From assembly GCA_014529385.2 (NCBI GenBank), contig CM043949.1, forward strand, positions 106,494,554-106,558,553: a stretch of 64,000 nucleotides of DNA. Reading direction: 5' to 3'. The notes under the pieces are model-generated. The model had not been told where the DNA came from, searched no databases, and saw only the letters and a program-made list of their open reading frames with translations. Below, one piece after another: positions 34,439-45,404 of this stretch. The position numbers and the translations under genes were made by a program. How positions within the stretch are numbered: the first letter of the stretch is position 1; each line of letters opens with the position of its first letter. Source of the stretch: Adiantum capillus-veneris. Taxonomy: Eukaryota; Streptophyta; Polypodiopsida; Polypodiales; Pteridaceae.

Positions 34439-35490
34439 TCACTCTAGGTTTTGTTGAGTTCTTGAGATCTTCATGCAGGTCTTGTGTAGTTGCAGTTGGC
34501 TTGTGGTGGTGGACTGACAGCCAAATCTTTGTATAACCTGTGTAGAATCCTTGTCTAAGAGGAAGATCCTTTGAGAGTTGTGGTAGACTTCAGCATCTTT
34601 CGATGTTGTTCTGTGGTATACCTGCTTCTTAGGTTTCCTAGGATATTGTCGAGGTTGATACCTTGTGGGCCTTCTTTCTTGGGAGAGACTTGACGTTACT
34701 TCATATGCTCTAATCTGCAGTTTTGGTGCCCATATCTGTTTGTTACCTCTATAGTACTCTTGTTCCTTTAAGCTCCATTGTGATGCTATCCATCCCATGT
34801 GTTTGTTTTTTTGTGTTGATTTCTTGTCTTTAATCCAAACTGGATCATTGACTTTGGCTAAATTTCTTGGAACAAACACTTTCTTGACTTTCCTTTTCTT
34901 TCTTGAGTACTTTGGCTGAAATATCTTTGCTTTTTTGGGTGTCTCCTTAGAGGTCTTAGTTGGGTCAGCAATTGATGTGAAGGTTTAAAAGCCTGACTTG
35001 CTTGAAGAAGCTTATCCATGAGGGTTCTTTGATGTAGAGGTATATGCTATCACACCTTTCATGCTAGTCAGTGGAAGGTCCACTTTAGCTTTACCTTTGT
35101 CTGTAAGATTTGTCTTTGATTCTTGTGACTTTTGCAATTTACCTTTTTCTGCAAGATTTGTCTTTGATTCTTGTGACTTTTGCAATTCTGAATCTAGAAT
35201 TAAAGGTACCTGTAAATGTTGTTGCTTTCTACCTCTTAGAAAAGAGAGTGTTAGTATTGTATCTTCTTTGTAGGCCTTGTGTTGGTCTATCCACTGATGT
35301 ACAAGGATGACATCTGCACTTGTAGCCTTACCCATGATTTCTCTGTTACCTGGCTTGCTCTGAGTAATCTCTAGAATACTCTGGATGCTGTCTGCAACCA
35401 TATTGCACTTCACTTTTTTATCCAATAGAGCATTGCATCTGACAGTTGCTCCATTTATACTACTGAGGACTATATCTATTCTCACTGCTG
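34439..35490 (-). pseudogene. Protease-like plus W-x-PK module (element G)
   Basis: On the minus strand 35485-35012 reads IDIVLSSINGATVRCNALLD, where a retropepsin DTG would follow; here it is DKK, so the catalytic motif is lost. It is followed by charged Lys/Ser/Asn repeats and, from 34879, a Lys-rich stretch with MGWIASQWSLKEQEYYRGNK and QIWAPK. The order and motifs parallel the Pol C-terminal extension of element H (NALLDTGAKYN, then LLEAQGYYEGNDQIWVPK). This supports homology although stops are frequent. Function beyond a protease fold is unknown. Confidence 0.55.
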
Positions 35491-35692
35491 ATTCTATCTC
35501 TGTCCTGCATTTGGCATGGTCTCATCTTGATCTAATTGTGCCTCTATGGAGGGTGGCTTGAGACTTTATTTTCCAATCTGAGTTACATCAGCTGATTCAG
35601 CTGGCAATGTCTGCATCTTTGGGCTTCTTATTGCTTCCTGAATTTTTGCAACCTCATTTTCCTGAACTTCTGGCTTTGGTGGCATTCTTTGC

Positions 35693-36300
35693 TCAATAGT
35701 TTTCGTGGTTGCTCTTTGCTTTCTTTGATCTACACTTGCTATTGCTTGAATTTCTTAAGTTCTTCTGAAGTTCTGATTGATGGAGATGAATTATCTTCAA
35801 TAAGATATGGTTCGATATCAGTCTCCGTGTTAACTGTGCTTGACGACTTTGTGCTATCGTCAATGGGTGACCAGTCTTGGTCTTCATTCTTGGTTGTCTT
35901 TGAAGACTGCATCCTGTTTACATTTTGTATTTCTAACATCTTCTAGGCCATTGGCATTCCCATTATGATGTCGATTGACATATCTTTTGCTGTGATCACG
36001 TGGAATTGAGCTATGATGATCTATGAACTTACTTCAATGGTGGTGGAAATGATTCCCCAGCATTCTGCTTGTTTGTTTCCTAATATGCTCACAAATTTAG
36101 GAGCATCATCTAGTTGTGGTTGTCCACATCTTTTCCAAGTGCGAAAAGACATGAGGTTCTTGTCTAGTTGAAAATCTAGCTTTACTTCTCTTGATAGCTT
36201 TTCTTTGTGCTCACCAACAATGTTGCACTTGATCATCTCAAGATTCCTGTTTTAATTGACTGCTTTTGCTGTGGCAGTGTTCTTTGGTTGAACTTTTTCT
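35693..36300 (-). pseudogene. Second retropepsin-like segment (element G)
   Basis: From about 36236 on the minus strand the sequence runs IKCNIVGEHKEKLSREVKL, DFQLDKNLMSFRTWKRCG, then AECWGIISTTIEVSS, FHVITAKDMSIDIIMGMPMA. Spacing and hydrophobic pattern match a retropepsin (DTG position occupied by DKN, IIMG at the second Gly turn). It aligns by eye with the DTGA domain of element H. An acidic Ser-rich tail follows to 35693. The catalytic Asp-Thr-Gly is not intact. Confidence 0.5.
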
Positions 36301-38581
36301 ACATTGTCTTTGTCTTGATCACCTGCTTCCATTGATATTGGCTCGTTTTGTTGTAACATTGTACCTTAATCTTGCAACTGTTGAGCATTGTGTGACTGCA
36401 TTTGAGTAACTTTTGATCTTCAAAGATCCACGGTACTTTCTGGTAGAATCTGTCTCTTCGGAGGAGATTTGGTGGTGACCTTTGTGTAGCCTTTTGGACT
36501 TTAGCTTTCATTGATTTTGTCTTTTCTGTCACCTGTTTTGGTAGCTTGAGGCTTTGCATCATCTTCAGATAATCCTTGACTTCAGGTTTAGCATCTATAG
36601 GAGCTTGTACAAGGTCATGAACCTGCTGAGAAGCATTTCCATTTGCATCATCTCGATATGCATATGCGGGCTTGGTCTCATGCAATTGCTTGAACACTAT
36701 GGGATTTGTTGGCTTTTGGCTTTGACATGTGGAGATCAGCTGAAACTTTTATCCCTGATGATCTTCATAGAAGAATTTTTCTGCAGATTTTGATGCGATC
36801 TGGGTCAGTGGGAAACTTCCAACAACCATATGATCTTCCAATGGTTTTTGCTTTGAAGGGGTCTATTGGATAGAAGTTCTTGGGCTTCTAGCTGGTGTAG
36901 CATTTCCTGGTACTAGAGTTGAGCGTGATGGATTTGCAGCTCCCCCCTTCCTAGGGTGATCATTATAGCCTACTTCATTATAAGATTTCAAAATTGTTTG
37001 GTTCTGGTTTAGTTTCACCTTTTGCGATTGTGAAGGTATACTTTGGGTAGAACTGTTGATATTTGGCATCTGTAAGCCTTCTGCATAGTTTCTTATGTAT
37101 CTTCATGAAACATGACAAATTATTCCCCAAGTCAAGTTGTATATAGCATTATCTTTGCCCTATATTGTCTATCCCATGGGTCTCCTATGATATGAGCTTC
37201 AATGGTTTCAGGACCCAAGGCATCATAGATGCTAGACTCTCGTCTATATCTACGATTGTTTAGGTCAAAGTATATGCTCGTTGGGTTACAACATCGAAGC
37301 TTGATTTTTGATGGAGGAGAGTTTGGCTCTGAACAGATTTCTGGGTTCACTCGGATTAATATCCTTCAGCTCTAGGGAGGATGGGCTATAATAGACTCTT
37401 TCCTTTGAAATGAACCATCATTTCTGATCTATCACTGGACGCCCTTCTATGAGTTGGTATGTGGGCCGTTCAAACACCGATTAATTCTTTTTGTAGAGTT
37501 TCTCTTTTTGGTCTACATAGGGTGCATATGAATTATGTGTACCATACAAAGCTAGCAGCATTCTGTTTGATGTGTTCCTTAGACTCGTGAATGATTGCAC
37601 ACTTGTGACAATGGATGCAGAATCATTTTTGAACCTAACAGTCTTTCCTACAATCTGTGATATCTGGACACCTTGACCAAATTCATGCAAGAATTTGTTG
37701 TTCAAAGAATTAATTTTAAGCTTTTCAAGTGAAGGCACATCTATATGCTGATTTTGAACTTGCAGTGTTTCTATTGGTGCTTCTAATGGTAATGCAGAAT
37801 CATCTAATTGCATTAAATGTGACGAGTTGAATGCACTTACATCGAGATTCGCATTTCCAATTTTCTTTGTACCTTGCTTGGCAGTTGATATGTCCTTGTT
37901 GTCTGGATTTCTTGGACAATCTTTAGAAAAATATCCACCTTTTCATCCACAAAGTGAGCAATATGCCATGATTGGTGGTATTTCAACTGGCTCTATCATG
38001 TCAAGCTCTTGTAGAGAAGTTTCTAATTATGTGCTTGCCAAGTTGTTGGCATCTTCTTTCATAACACTAAGCATCAAGTTGTAGAATGCTCCGTCTTCAC
38101 CTTTGTATTGTCTTTGGTCTGGTTCTCCAACTAGATTTGCTTCTATTGGCTGATCTGTTTGATCTTGAAATTCTGGTTCTCGACTATAGATCTGACCACT
38201 ATAATCCATGTACAATGACCCTGATTGCATAGTATGTTTTGTTGGCTTGTGCAGATTTCTGGATAAACACTTGGGTCAATTTTTTGAACTTCTATCTGCA
38301 TTTATCTTTAAGCTTGCAATACCTGGCTCCACTGAAGTCTGTGAGCATCTGGGAGTTCTCTAAATCTTACTTTACTCTGATCAATAGAATCTTGGATCCT
38401 GTGTTGCTTTTGCCACTCATACGATACCTATGGCCTTCCAGATCTGTATACAAAACCTTATCTCCAATGTAGCCATATAGCTGTAAAATTCACTCTGTTG
38501 CAGTTGTGCATGTGTTGCTACTACTACTGGTTAGCTTTGATTCTCGTGCATTTAAACTCTTGGCTCGACTTGAGTCCATGT
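36300..38581 (-). pseudogene. Gag-like ORF with CCHC knuckle (element G)
   Basis: The likely start is at about 38581 on the minus strand (MDSSRAKSLNARESK). Near 37917-37962 a decayed knuckle reads CSLCG, a stop, then KGGYFSKDCP, close to C-x2-C-x4-H-x4-C with His lost. Downstream is an ordered stretch SLEKLKINSLNNKFLHEFGQ followed by VGKTVRFKNDSAS. Stops and frameshifts are many. I do not recognise the remaining regions. A nucleic-acid-binding gag role is inferred from the knuckle and the position. Confidence 0.5.
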
Positions 38582-38639
38582 TGTGCTTAATTTGTAAAGA
38601 TGTCCTTTAGCAAATTTTGATGTTGCTCGGTCAATTTTC

Positions 38640-40740
38640 TCTTGCTTCGGCTTGACAAAACTGCTTGTGTCAAAGCACTTTTGCAGTTGACTGCTCTTAA
38701 GACTCACAAGAGTTGATTAACTCACAAGTCTAACTGAGTTTGAACAAAATTTGTCCAAGTTATTAATTATTTCATGCCCGTAGACTCTGATTCCAAGAAT
38801 TTGGCTTAAGTCTCACTTTTGAGATCCAAATTTCACCAAATTTAATTCATGGAGTCTACTTGATATGCTCCACCTTGTGGTATACTCAGTTGTGCAAAAT
38901 TTCTCAATTATGGAGCAGATGTAAATAATCGCGATTATTTACTTATGGCATTTTTTAACAACTTTTTGTCAAAATGTTGATACCAACTGGTTAAGCAACT
39001 TAACTTAAGCTCCCTAGCCAAGTTTCACCAAGTTTGGATAATTATTACTCAATTTGCCAATAGTTTTGTGTCTCGAAGACTGACTTTACAAATCTTGCCA
39101 CAATTTTCACTTTATAGATCCAAATCTTACGAAACTTGATTTGTGTGCTCAATATAACATGATAAAACTTGTGGTATGCTTAGTTGGTCAAAAAAGTTGA
39201 AAAATAGGGCAAAAGAAAATAATCGTGATTATTTACTTTTGTTAATTTTTTGTATATTTTTGGTTATCTGAGCATATACACTTGTTTAACACTTCAATCT
39301 AAGCCTCTAAGTTAAGTTTCACTGAATTTGGACAAGATTTACCAAGTCAAACTCAATTTCTCAACAATCAATATTACAGATTTTAGTTTTTATCAAGATT
39401 TTGGTCTATTTTGTGATCCAAACTCTATGACCCTTCACAAAAGATGTTTGCAATCATGCTTAGAGTCTCTGGTATTAGCCTTGATCCATTTTGAGCCAAA
39501 TGCAAAAAATGCGATTATTTACTTTTGACCTAAAATGAACACTTTTTGCAATTTTTTCACTGGACAGTCTTTTTATGACCTGTTTTAAGCCTCTGAGTCA
39601 AGTTTCACTGAATTTCGACAAGATTTACCAAGTCAAACTCAATTTCTCGACAATCAGTATAGACTTCAGTTTTTATCAAGATTTTGATTTATTTTGGGAT
39701 CCAAACTCTATGACCCTTCACAAAAGATGTTTGCAATCATGCTTAGAGTCTCTAGGATCAACCTTGATCCATTTTGAGCCAAATGCAAAAAATGCGATTA
39801 TTTACTTTTGACCTAAAATGAACACTTTTTTGCAATTTTTTCACTGGACAGTCTTTTTATGACTTTTTTTACGCCTTTGAGTCAAGTCAAAACTTAATTT
39901 GAACAAGATTCATCAAGTTAGACACAATTTCTCGATAATTAGGACGGATTTCAGTTTTTGGTCTCTTTTGTGATCCAAACTCTATGAGCCTTCACAAAAG
40001 ATGTTTGTAATCATGCATAAAGTTTGTGTTATCAACCTTGATCCATTTTGAGCCAAATGCAAAAAATGTGATTATTTACTTTTGACCTAAAATGAACACT
40101 TTTTGCAAATTTTTCACTGGATAGTCTTTTTATGGCCTGTTTTAAGGCTTTGAGTCAAGTTAAAACTTATTTTGAACAAGATTCATCAAGTAGACACAAT
40201 TTCTCGATAATTAGTACGGATTTCAATTTTTGCCAAGTTTTTGGTCTGTTTTGTGATCGAAACTCTATGAGCCTTCACAAAAGATGTTTGTAACCATGCA
40301 TAGAGTGTGTGGTATCAACCTTGATCCATTTTGAGCCAAATACAAAAAATGCGATTATTTACTTTTGACCTAAAATGAACACTTTTTGTAATTTTTTCAC
40401 TGGACAGTCTTTTTATAAACTGTTTTCAGCCTTTGAGTCAAGTTGAAACTTAATTTGAACAAGATTCATCAAGTCAGACAAAATTTCTCGACAATTAGTA
40501 CGGATTTCAGTTTTTGCCAAGTTTTTGGTCTGTTTTGTGATCCAAACTCTACGAGCCTTCACAAAAGATGTTTGTAATCATGCATAGAGTATGTGGTATC
40601 AACCTTGATCGATTTTGAGCCAAATACAAAAAATGCGATTATTTACTTCTGATCTAAAATGAACACTTTTTGCAATTTTTTCACTGGACAGTCTCCTTAT
40701 GACCTGTTTTAAGCCTTTGAGTCAAGTCAAAACTTAATTT
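38640..40740. repeat. ~280-bp tandem repeats in the leader of element G
   Basis: The phrase 'gcgattatttacttttgacc' recurs at about 39510, 39793, 40068, 40350 and 40633, spacing 275-284 bp. More diverged copies begin near 38925 and 39215. Each unit also holds 'ccttgatccattttgagcc' and 'ctatgacccttcacaaaag' or variants. About five good and two to three decayed units. They lie between the PBS and the first ORF of the minus-strand element. Confidence 0.92.
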
Positions 40741-41313
40741 GGTCAAAAATCTCAAGAAAAAGTAAATAATCTGAGTTTTTGCAAACTCTTAAAAATTTAC
40801 CTCAAATGCATCTTTAAGCTTACCCAGTGGTTCATACAACTTTTATGAGCATAATCTCCAGTCGGATTCAGTGGTTGACAGTCTTTTGGTGTTGTTTCAA
40901 CCCGTAGACCTGAAATTTTGCAACTTCACATAAACAACTCACAGATGATTCCTTTGGAGTGAGCAATGATTTGAGATCTCACCTCGGATTCTACTTGTCC
41001 TACTCTTAGGTTCTTCTGCACTTGGGTTGTGGAAAGTATCCACAAACATGGTTTTCTTGCTTTTTATGTTTTTTTTGAGCTTTGATCTTAAGATTTGTCT
41101 TGTCCATCAATCATTCTCAAAATCCTAATCTAATCCTACAATCCTACAAGGTACTTAGCAAGTAAATTCTACTCCCAAGCTACCTCTACACAGCAAAAGA
41201 CGACACTCTTAAGCTATGCAATTGTAACGGGAAACGTTAACTCTAGGTGAACCTAGAGGAATTTAATAGACAACTACACAAGAGGCTCATGTTTTCCCTA
41301 GTTTAGGTCTATT
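40741..41313. other. Leader of element G between repeats and PBS
   Basis: No gene or repeat recognised. Confidence 0.5.
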
Positions 41314-41336
41314 CGTTCCGCGGCAATGGCACCAAA
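41314..41336 (-). other. Primer-binding site of element G (tRNA-Asp-like)
   Basis: On the minus strand TTTGGTGCCATTGCCGCGGA directly follows the CCCATCCCACA end of the 5' LTR. The Tat/Athila consensus is TTTGGCGCCGTTGCCGGGGA. Confidence 0.85.
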
Positions 41337-42520
41337 TGTGGGATGGGTGTCTAACCTCACTCCTATCTTATTGCAGACATAGCGAGAACCACGAATATAA
41401 TTGTCAATCCATGGGACGAAGCTGACTCAACTAGTGCATAGAGGTTACAAGAGGTTGTCAATCTCTTGGAAAACAATAGACAACTCGCATCTAACTCAAG
41501 GTACACTCAAATGACCGAAATCACCAAAAGCTAGTCGCTCATCGACAAACAAATCACAATCGTTACAGCATCAAACGATATGAAACTTTTAGAACATGTT
41601 TATAAGACCTAAGCACACATGCTTATAATCTCAAATCTCACTTTAGGTCAAGTGCAAAAATCACAATTATTAAATATCCCTCCTATACTTAGTTTTTGAT
41701 TTTGAAGTGTAAATTCCTACTTATGACGAAATTAGGCTGCGGGTTGGCAATGCCAAAACCTACAAAATGTCTTGAAATGCTTACATCAATGCGTAGAGCT
41801 CTTACCTGCGGTTGCAATGCAACAGACGCGACAGAAATGTGACAACCCCAGGGAGGTCACCTAATAAAAATGTAACCTATCACGTGAGTTCAACAGAAGG
41901 GTTTTTAAAGTTCTTGAAACTTACAGAAATATAGATACAGAAGGGCATTAATTTTTCAAATTTGAAAAAAACTTACAGATTTTAAAAGAAAAGGGTACAT
42001 TATATTCTTAACAAAATTCACAGATAAGGGGTTTTACAAACATGTCTTGAACGCACGTGATATAATAGTTTTGCACATAGTGAACCCCCCGGGGTGACAA
42101 CCAGGGAGGGAGTAAGAAGTGCGAGAAGGAGAGAAGTAAGCGCCATTAGCTCACGTTGTGTATTTCATTATCCAAAACTTAATTAAAACTTTACAAAGTT
42201 GGCTTTTATACCTTAGCCAAGGTCTAAAATGTGTAATGTCCGGCGCCCAAGACCTTTAAGGCTCCACCCTTATTGTATCTGCAACCTAAGTACACTAACT
42301 GTCCTATGCTTTACATCTTGGAACTCTTATTGAGCCAGTAACATGTTATAATTATCACAATGGCTAAATAAATCGAAAATTACAATACATGGCTATTTTG
42401 GAAAAATGTAAAAAGTGTGTAACTCCAATCTTCACTACTTCTTCGTATTCATCTTCGATGTGCATTCATAAGGCTTCGATCTTTAGCAGCTCCTGTTAAT
42501 TGACGTCGGCTCAGTTAATA
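41337..42520 (-). repeat. 5' LTR of element G (1184 bp)
   Basis: The counterpart of 32088-33095. Its terminal TG has become TA (minus strand TATTAACTGAG). It carries an inserted 249-bp repeat at 41846-42094. Confidence 0.92.
41846..42094. mobile_element. 249-bp inverted-terminal insertion (MITE-like)
   Basis: Absent from the partner LTR, where TGACAA occurs once; here TGACAA flanks both sides (41840-41845 and 42095-42100). Termini CCCCAGGGAGGTCAC and GTGAACCCCCCGGGG are inverted at 12 of 15 positions. No ORF. A 6-bp duplication does not decide the superfamily; a very short solo LTR is an alternative. Confidence 0.7.
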
Positions 42521-43232
42521 ATGGAAAACTCAAAGTGTGCGTGGATCTCAAGAAGGTCAATGCCTCTACTATGAGGGACCATTACCCCTTGCCATATTCA
42601 GAACATATGCTTGAAAGAGTTGCAGGAAAGGAAGCTTATAGCTTTTTAGATGGGTACTCTGGATACAATCAAATCACAATTGCACTAGAGAACTCAATGT
42701 AATTCCAATATGCCCAAATGTAATGTAATTTTCCATGTGCATATTGATGCATCGAACTTTGTTATTGGGTGTGCTCTAGCTCAACCAGGAGAACATAAAT
42801 TGGACTACCCCATTAGCTATGCAAGTCGACAATTGAATGATGCTGAGAGAAACTACACCACTACAGAGTGGGAAGGGTTAGCTATGATTTATGTAGTAAA
42901 GAAATTTCTCTACTACCTCTTGACCAACAAGTTTATTTTATATGTGGATTATCAAGCCTTGTTGTATCTAGTAAATACACCTTGTCCACGGGAAGAATTA
43001 CACGATGGTTGTTAATTCTTCTTGAGTTTGATTTTACCGTTGTGGTGAAACCTGGTAAAAGACATGTCATGGAGGATCATTTGTCTCGCATACCCAATGG
43101 TGAAGCCCCTACGGGCGTCAATGATGAATTGCCCGATACTTCCCTATTCCTAGTCGAGACCATGCCTGAATGGAGTGAGAAGATTGTGAAGTTTTTAGTC
43201 AACGGTTTTCCACCCAAAGGCTTCGTAAGAAT
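42521..43232 (+). pseudogene. RT remnant and RNase H (element F)
   Basis: Resumes at KLKVCVDLKKVNAST and runs through LDGYSGYNQITIALE. It then jumps near 42697 to NVIFHVHIDASNF of RNase H. Against element H, about 185 residues holding the FLDD catalytic box are deleted. RNase H motifs HIDAS and LEFDFTVVVKPGKRHVM remain, across a frameshift near 42985. Confidence 0.85.
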
Positions 43233-44420
43233 ATAGCTGAAAATTTGTTAGAAGAATATGAACCTTATTCTCTAATTGCAGGAACTCTCTACAAGCTAGG
43301 GAAGGACAATATTCTTAGACGTTGTGCTCGTGAGGATGAGTACTTATACATATTGCAAGAAGCCCACATGGGTATAGCCGGAGGCCATTTCTCAGGGGAA
43401 CTAACTACTAGAAAGGTGTCGCAATTAGGCTATTGGTGGCCTACCTTATTCAAAGATGCATCACTTTTTGCAAAAGGGTGTGATGAATGCCAACGTTACA
43501 AGATCACACAATGAAAGGATAAGATGCCCTTACATCCTGTTTAAGTGACTCAACCATTTGAAAAATGGGATTTAAACTTTGTAGGCCCAATTAGTCCAGC
43601 AGCTCGTAACACTCAATCTCAATATATTATCGTTGTCACTGACTATGTGACAAAGTGGGTGAAAGCCAGAGCGACACGCAAGGTTGATGCAAGGTCAACT
43701 GCCAAGTTTCTTTTTGAGAACATTATTACAAGATTTGGTTATCCCTTTGAAATTGTGAGTGACAATGGTACTCATTTTATAGATGGAGTGATAAAGAAAC
43801 TCACGACAAACTTCATGATAGCCCACCATAAGTCCACGCCTTATTATCCACAAGCAAATGGCCAAGCTGAGAGCTCTAACAAGACCTTAATTTCTATCTT
43901 GACCAAAACAGTGGAAGCTCATCGCACAGATTGGGATTTGAAGCTGACATCGGCTCTATGGGCTTACCGTACTTCTTACAAAGTGGCTACTAATTGTACA
44001 CCATTCAAAATGGTATATGGCCAAGAAGCAGTTATGCCATGGGAGTTTGTAACTCCTAGTCTGCGTGTAGCTTCACAAGAAGGTTGGGATGGTAACCCTT
44101 TAGTTGAGTGTTTATATATCCTTAAAAGGTTAAACGAAGAAAGACAATTGGTTGTGCAAAATGCACGTGTGGAGATAGATAGGAGGAAGAAATGGTTTGA
44201 CCATCATCTAGAGAACAAAGATATCAATGTTGGTGATAAAGTCCTTATGTATGGAGTGCATAACAAAAAGAAAAAGTTGAAATATGTGGGAAAAGGACCA
44301 TATAGAGTATATGAAATCACCCCACAAGGTACCATTCATGTGGAGACTCTTGATGGAGTTGAAACCATTGGATTCCTCAATGGGAGAAAATTTAAAAGAT
44401 ACTATGATCCTTTAAGCTAA
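43233..44420 (+). pseudogene. Ty3 integrase (element F)
   Basis: The HHCC zinc region (EAHMGIAGGHFSG to CDECQRYK) ends at a TGA at 43512. The catalytic core (DFVGPISPAAR, SDNGTHFID, PQANGQAES) is complete with its D, D and E residues. The C-terminal GKGPYRVYEI box ends in RYYDPLS with a TAA at 44418. It inserts element DNA into the genome. Stops at 43233, 43512 and 43542 inactivate it. No chromodomain. Confidence 0.9.
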
Positions 44421-45404
44421 GAGGAGCTACGTGCCATCCATAAAAAAAAGGCAGCCAAGGCACAAACAGAATTGAAGAAAATGCAAGCTTAAGTTGAGGC
44501 TAAGGAACGACAACAATGCATAAGACACCAACGCGAGGCTAACCTTGGAGTTACACATGCTCAAGGAGTTACACATACATTGCAAAGAGTCACAATGCAG
44601 AAACCAACTCTTAGCCCTGTCACTCAAGCCGTAGTCCCTGAGATATTACCCAATGCAGAAACCAACTCTTAGCCCTGTCACTCAAGCCGTAGTCCCTGAG
44701 ATATTACCTAATGAGGAAATAAAACCAAAAATTGTGCATGTCCAAGAGGTTGAACCATATATCCCTATAGCCCAACTCTCTAAAGCTTCAACTTATGTAG
44801 TTGAAACAAAAAATGAGACACACAAGACCCATCGCAATATAACTAAGAAAACATACAAGTGGGTCCCAAAAGCTTCTTTAGCAACCATGGCTGCTGCTAA
44901 AAAACAGGAGCCTTGTAAGAAACGCCTCACTCGCTCCCAAAAATGCAAGAAAATGTTGCATTGGGTTCCTAAACAACTACTGGAAGCCCAAGGCTACTAT
45001 CAAGAAAATGATCAACTCTGGGTGCCACAACGTAAATTGTGTTCTTACCTATCACCTGGCCCGTGTGAGTCAAATCTTGTAACTATAAAGCCGAGTGAAG
45101 ATCGTGGGAAGGGAAAGATCACAGAACACTATACACCTGACCCGGAGCTAGGTTGGGTACCAAAGAAAGAACGATTTATTCCACCAAGCTCAACTATAGG
45201 AAATTCAAATGAAGCTTCTTGCTCTTCATGTAGTTCCTATATGAAAATAGAAGCTTTGACACAACCTCCACCTACCATTGTACATATCCATACAAACAAG
45301 AAATAATTTGCACATCTCGTTGTAAGTTCACCACCCACAACAATGTGGCAAATAAAATCATGGGAGAGTACCTTACCACCCTTGCAACTAGATGAAATGC
45401 CTAG
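44421..45404 (+). pseudogene. Pol C-terminal extension, WVPK module (element F)
   Basis: Continuing in frame after integrase: a charged linker with AKAQTELKKMQA and ERQQCIRHQREANLGV, then a jump to MQKPTLSPVTQAVVPEILPN. Relative to element H the whole DTGA protease-like domain is missing. The WVPK module follows, with TYKWVPKASL, LHWVPKQLLEAQGYYQENDQ and LGWVPKKERF. A 58-bp tandem duplication sits at 44594-44709. The sequence is cut at CCTAG (45400-45404) by solo LTR S2. Function unknown. Confidence 0.65.
44594..44709. repeat. 58-bp tandem duplication
   Basis: 'aatgcagaaaccaactctta' recurs at 44594 and 44652 with near-identical text between. Element H has a single copy. Confidence 0.92.

Larger units (their letters stand above)
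32088..42520 (-). mobile_element. Minus-strand LTR element G nested in RT of F
   Basis: 5' LTR 41337-42520, PBS 41314-41336, leader with ~280-bp tandem repeats (about 38640-40740), decayed coding region 38581 to about 34400, purine tract 33096-33107, 3' LTR 32088-33095. ATGGG (32083-32087) and ATGGA (42521-42525) are its target duplications, one base apart. No RT or integrase motif was found in the 8.2-kb interior. It encodes a CCHC knuckle and retropepsin-like segments, so it is probably non-autonomous and carries genes of a Tat/Athila-like relative. Confidence 0.85.

Noticed and set aside
39328..39811. Plus-strand ORFs of 66-78 residues that resemble each other
   Set aside because: They resemble each other because they fall in successive ~280-bp repeat units; other units break the frame.
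38640..40740. CRISPR-like array
   Set aside because: Units of ~280 bp are tandem, with no short repeat/unique spacer pattern, and the context is a plant retrotransposon leader.
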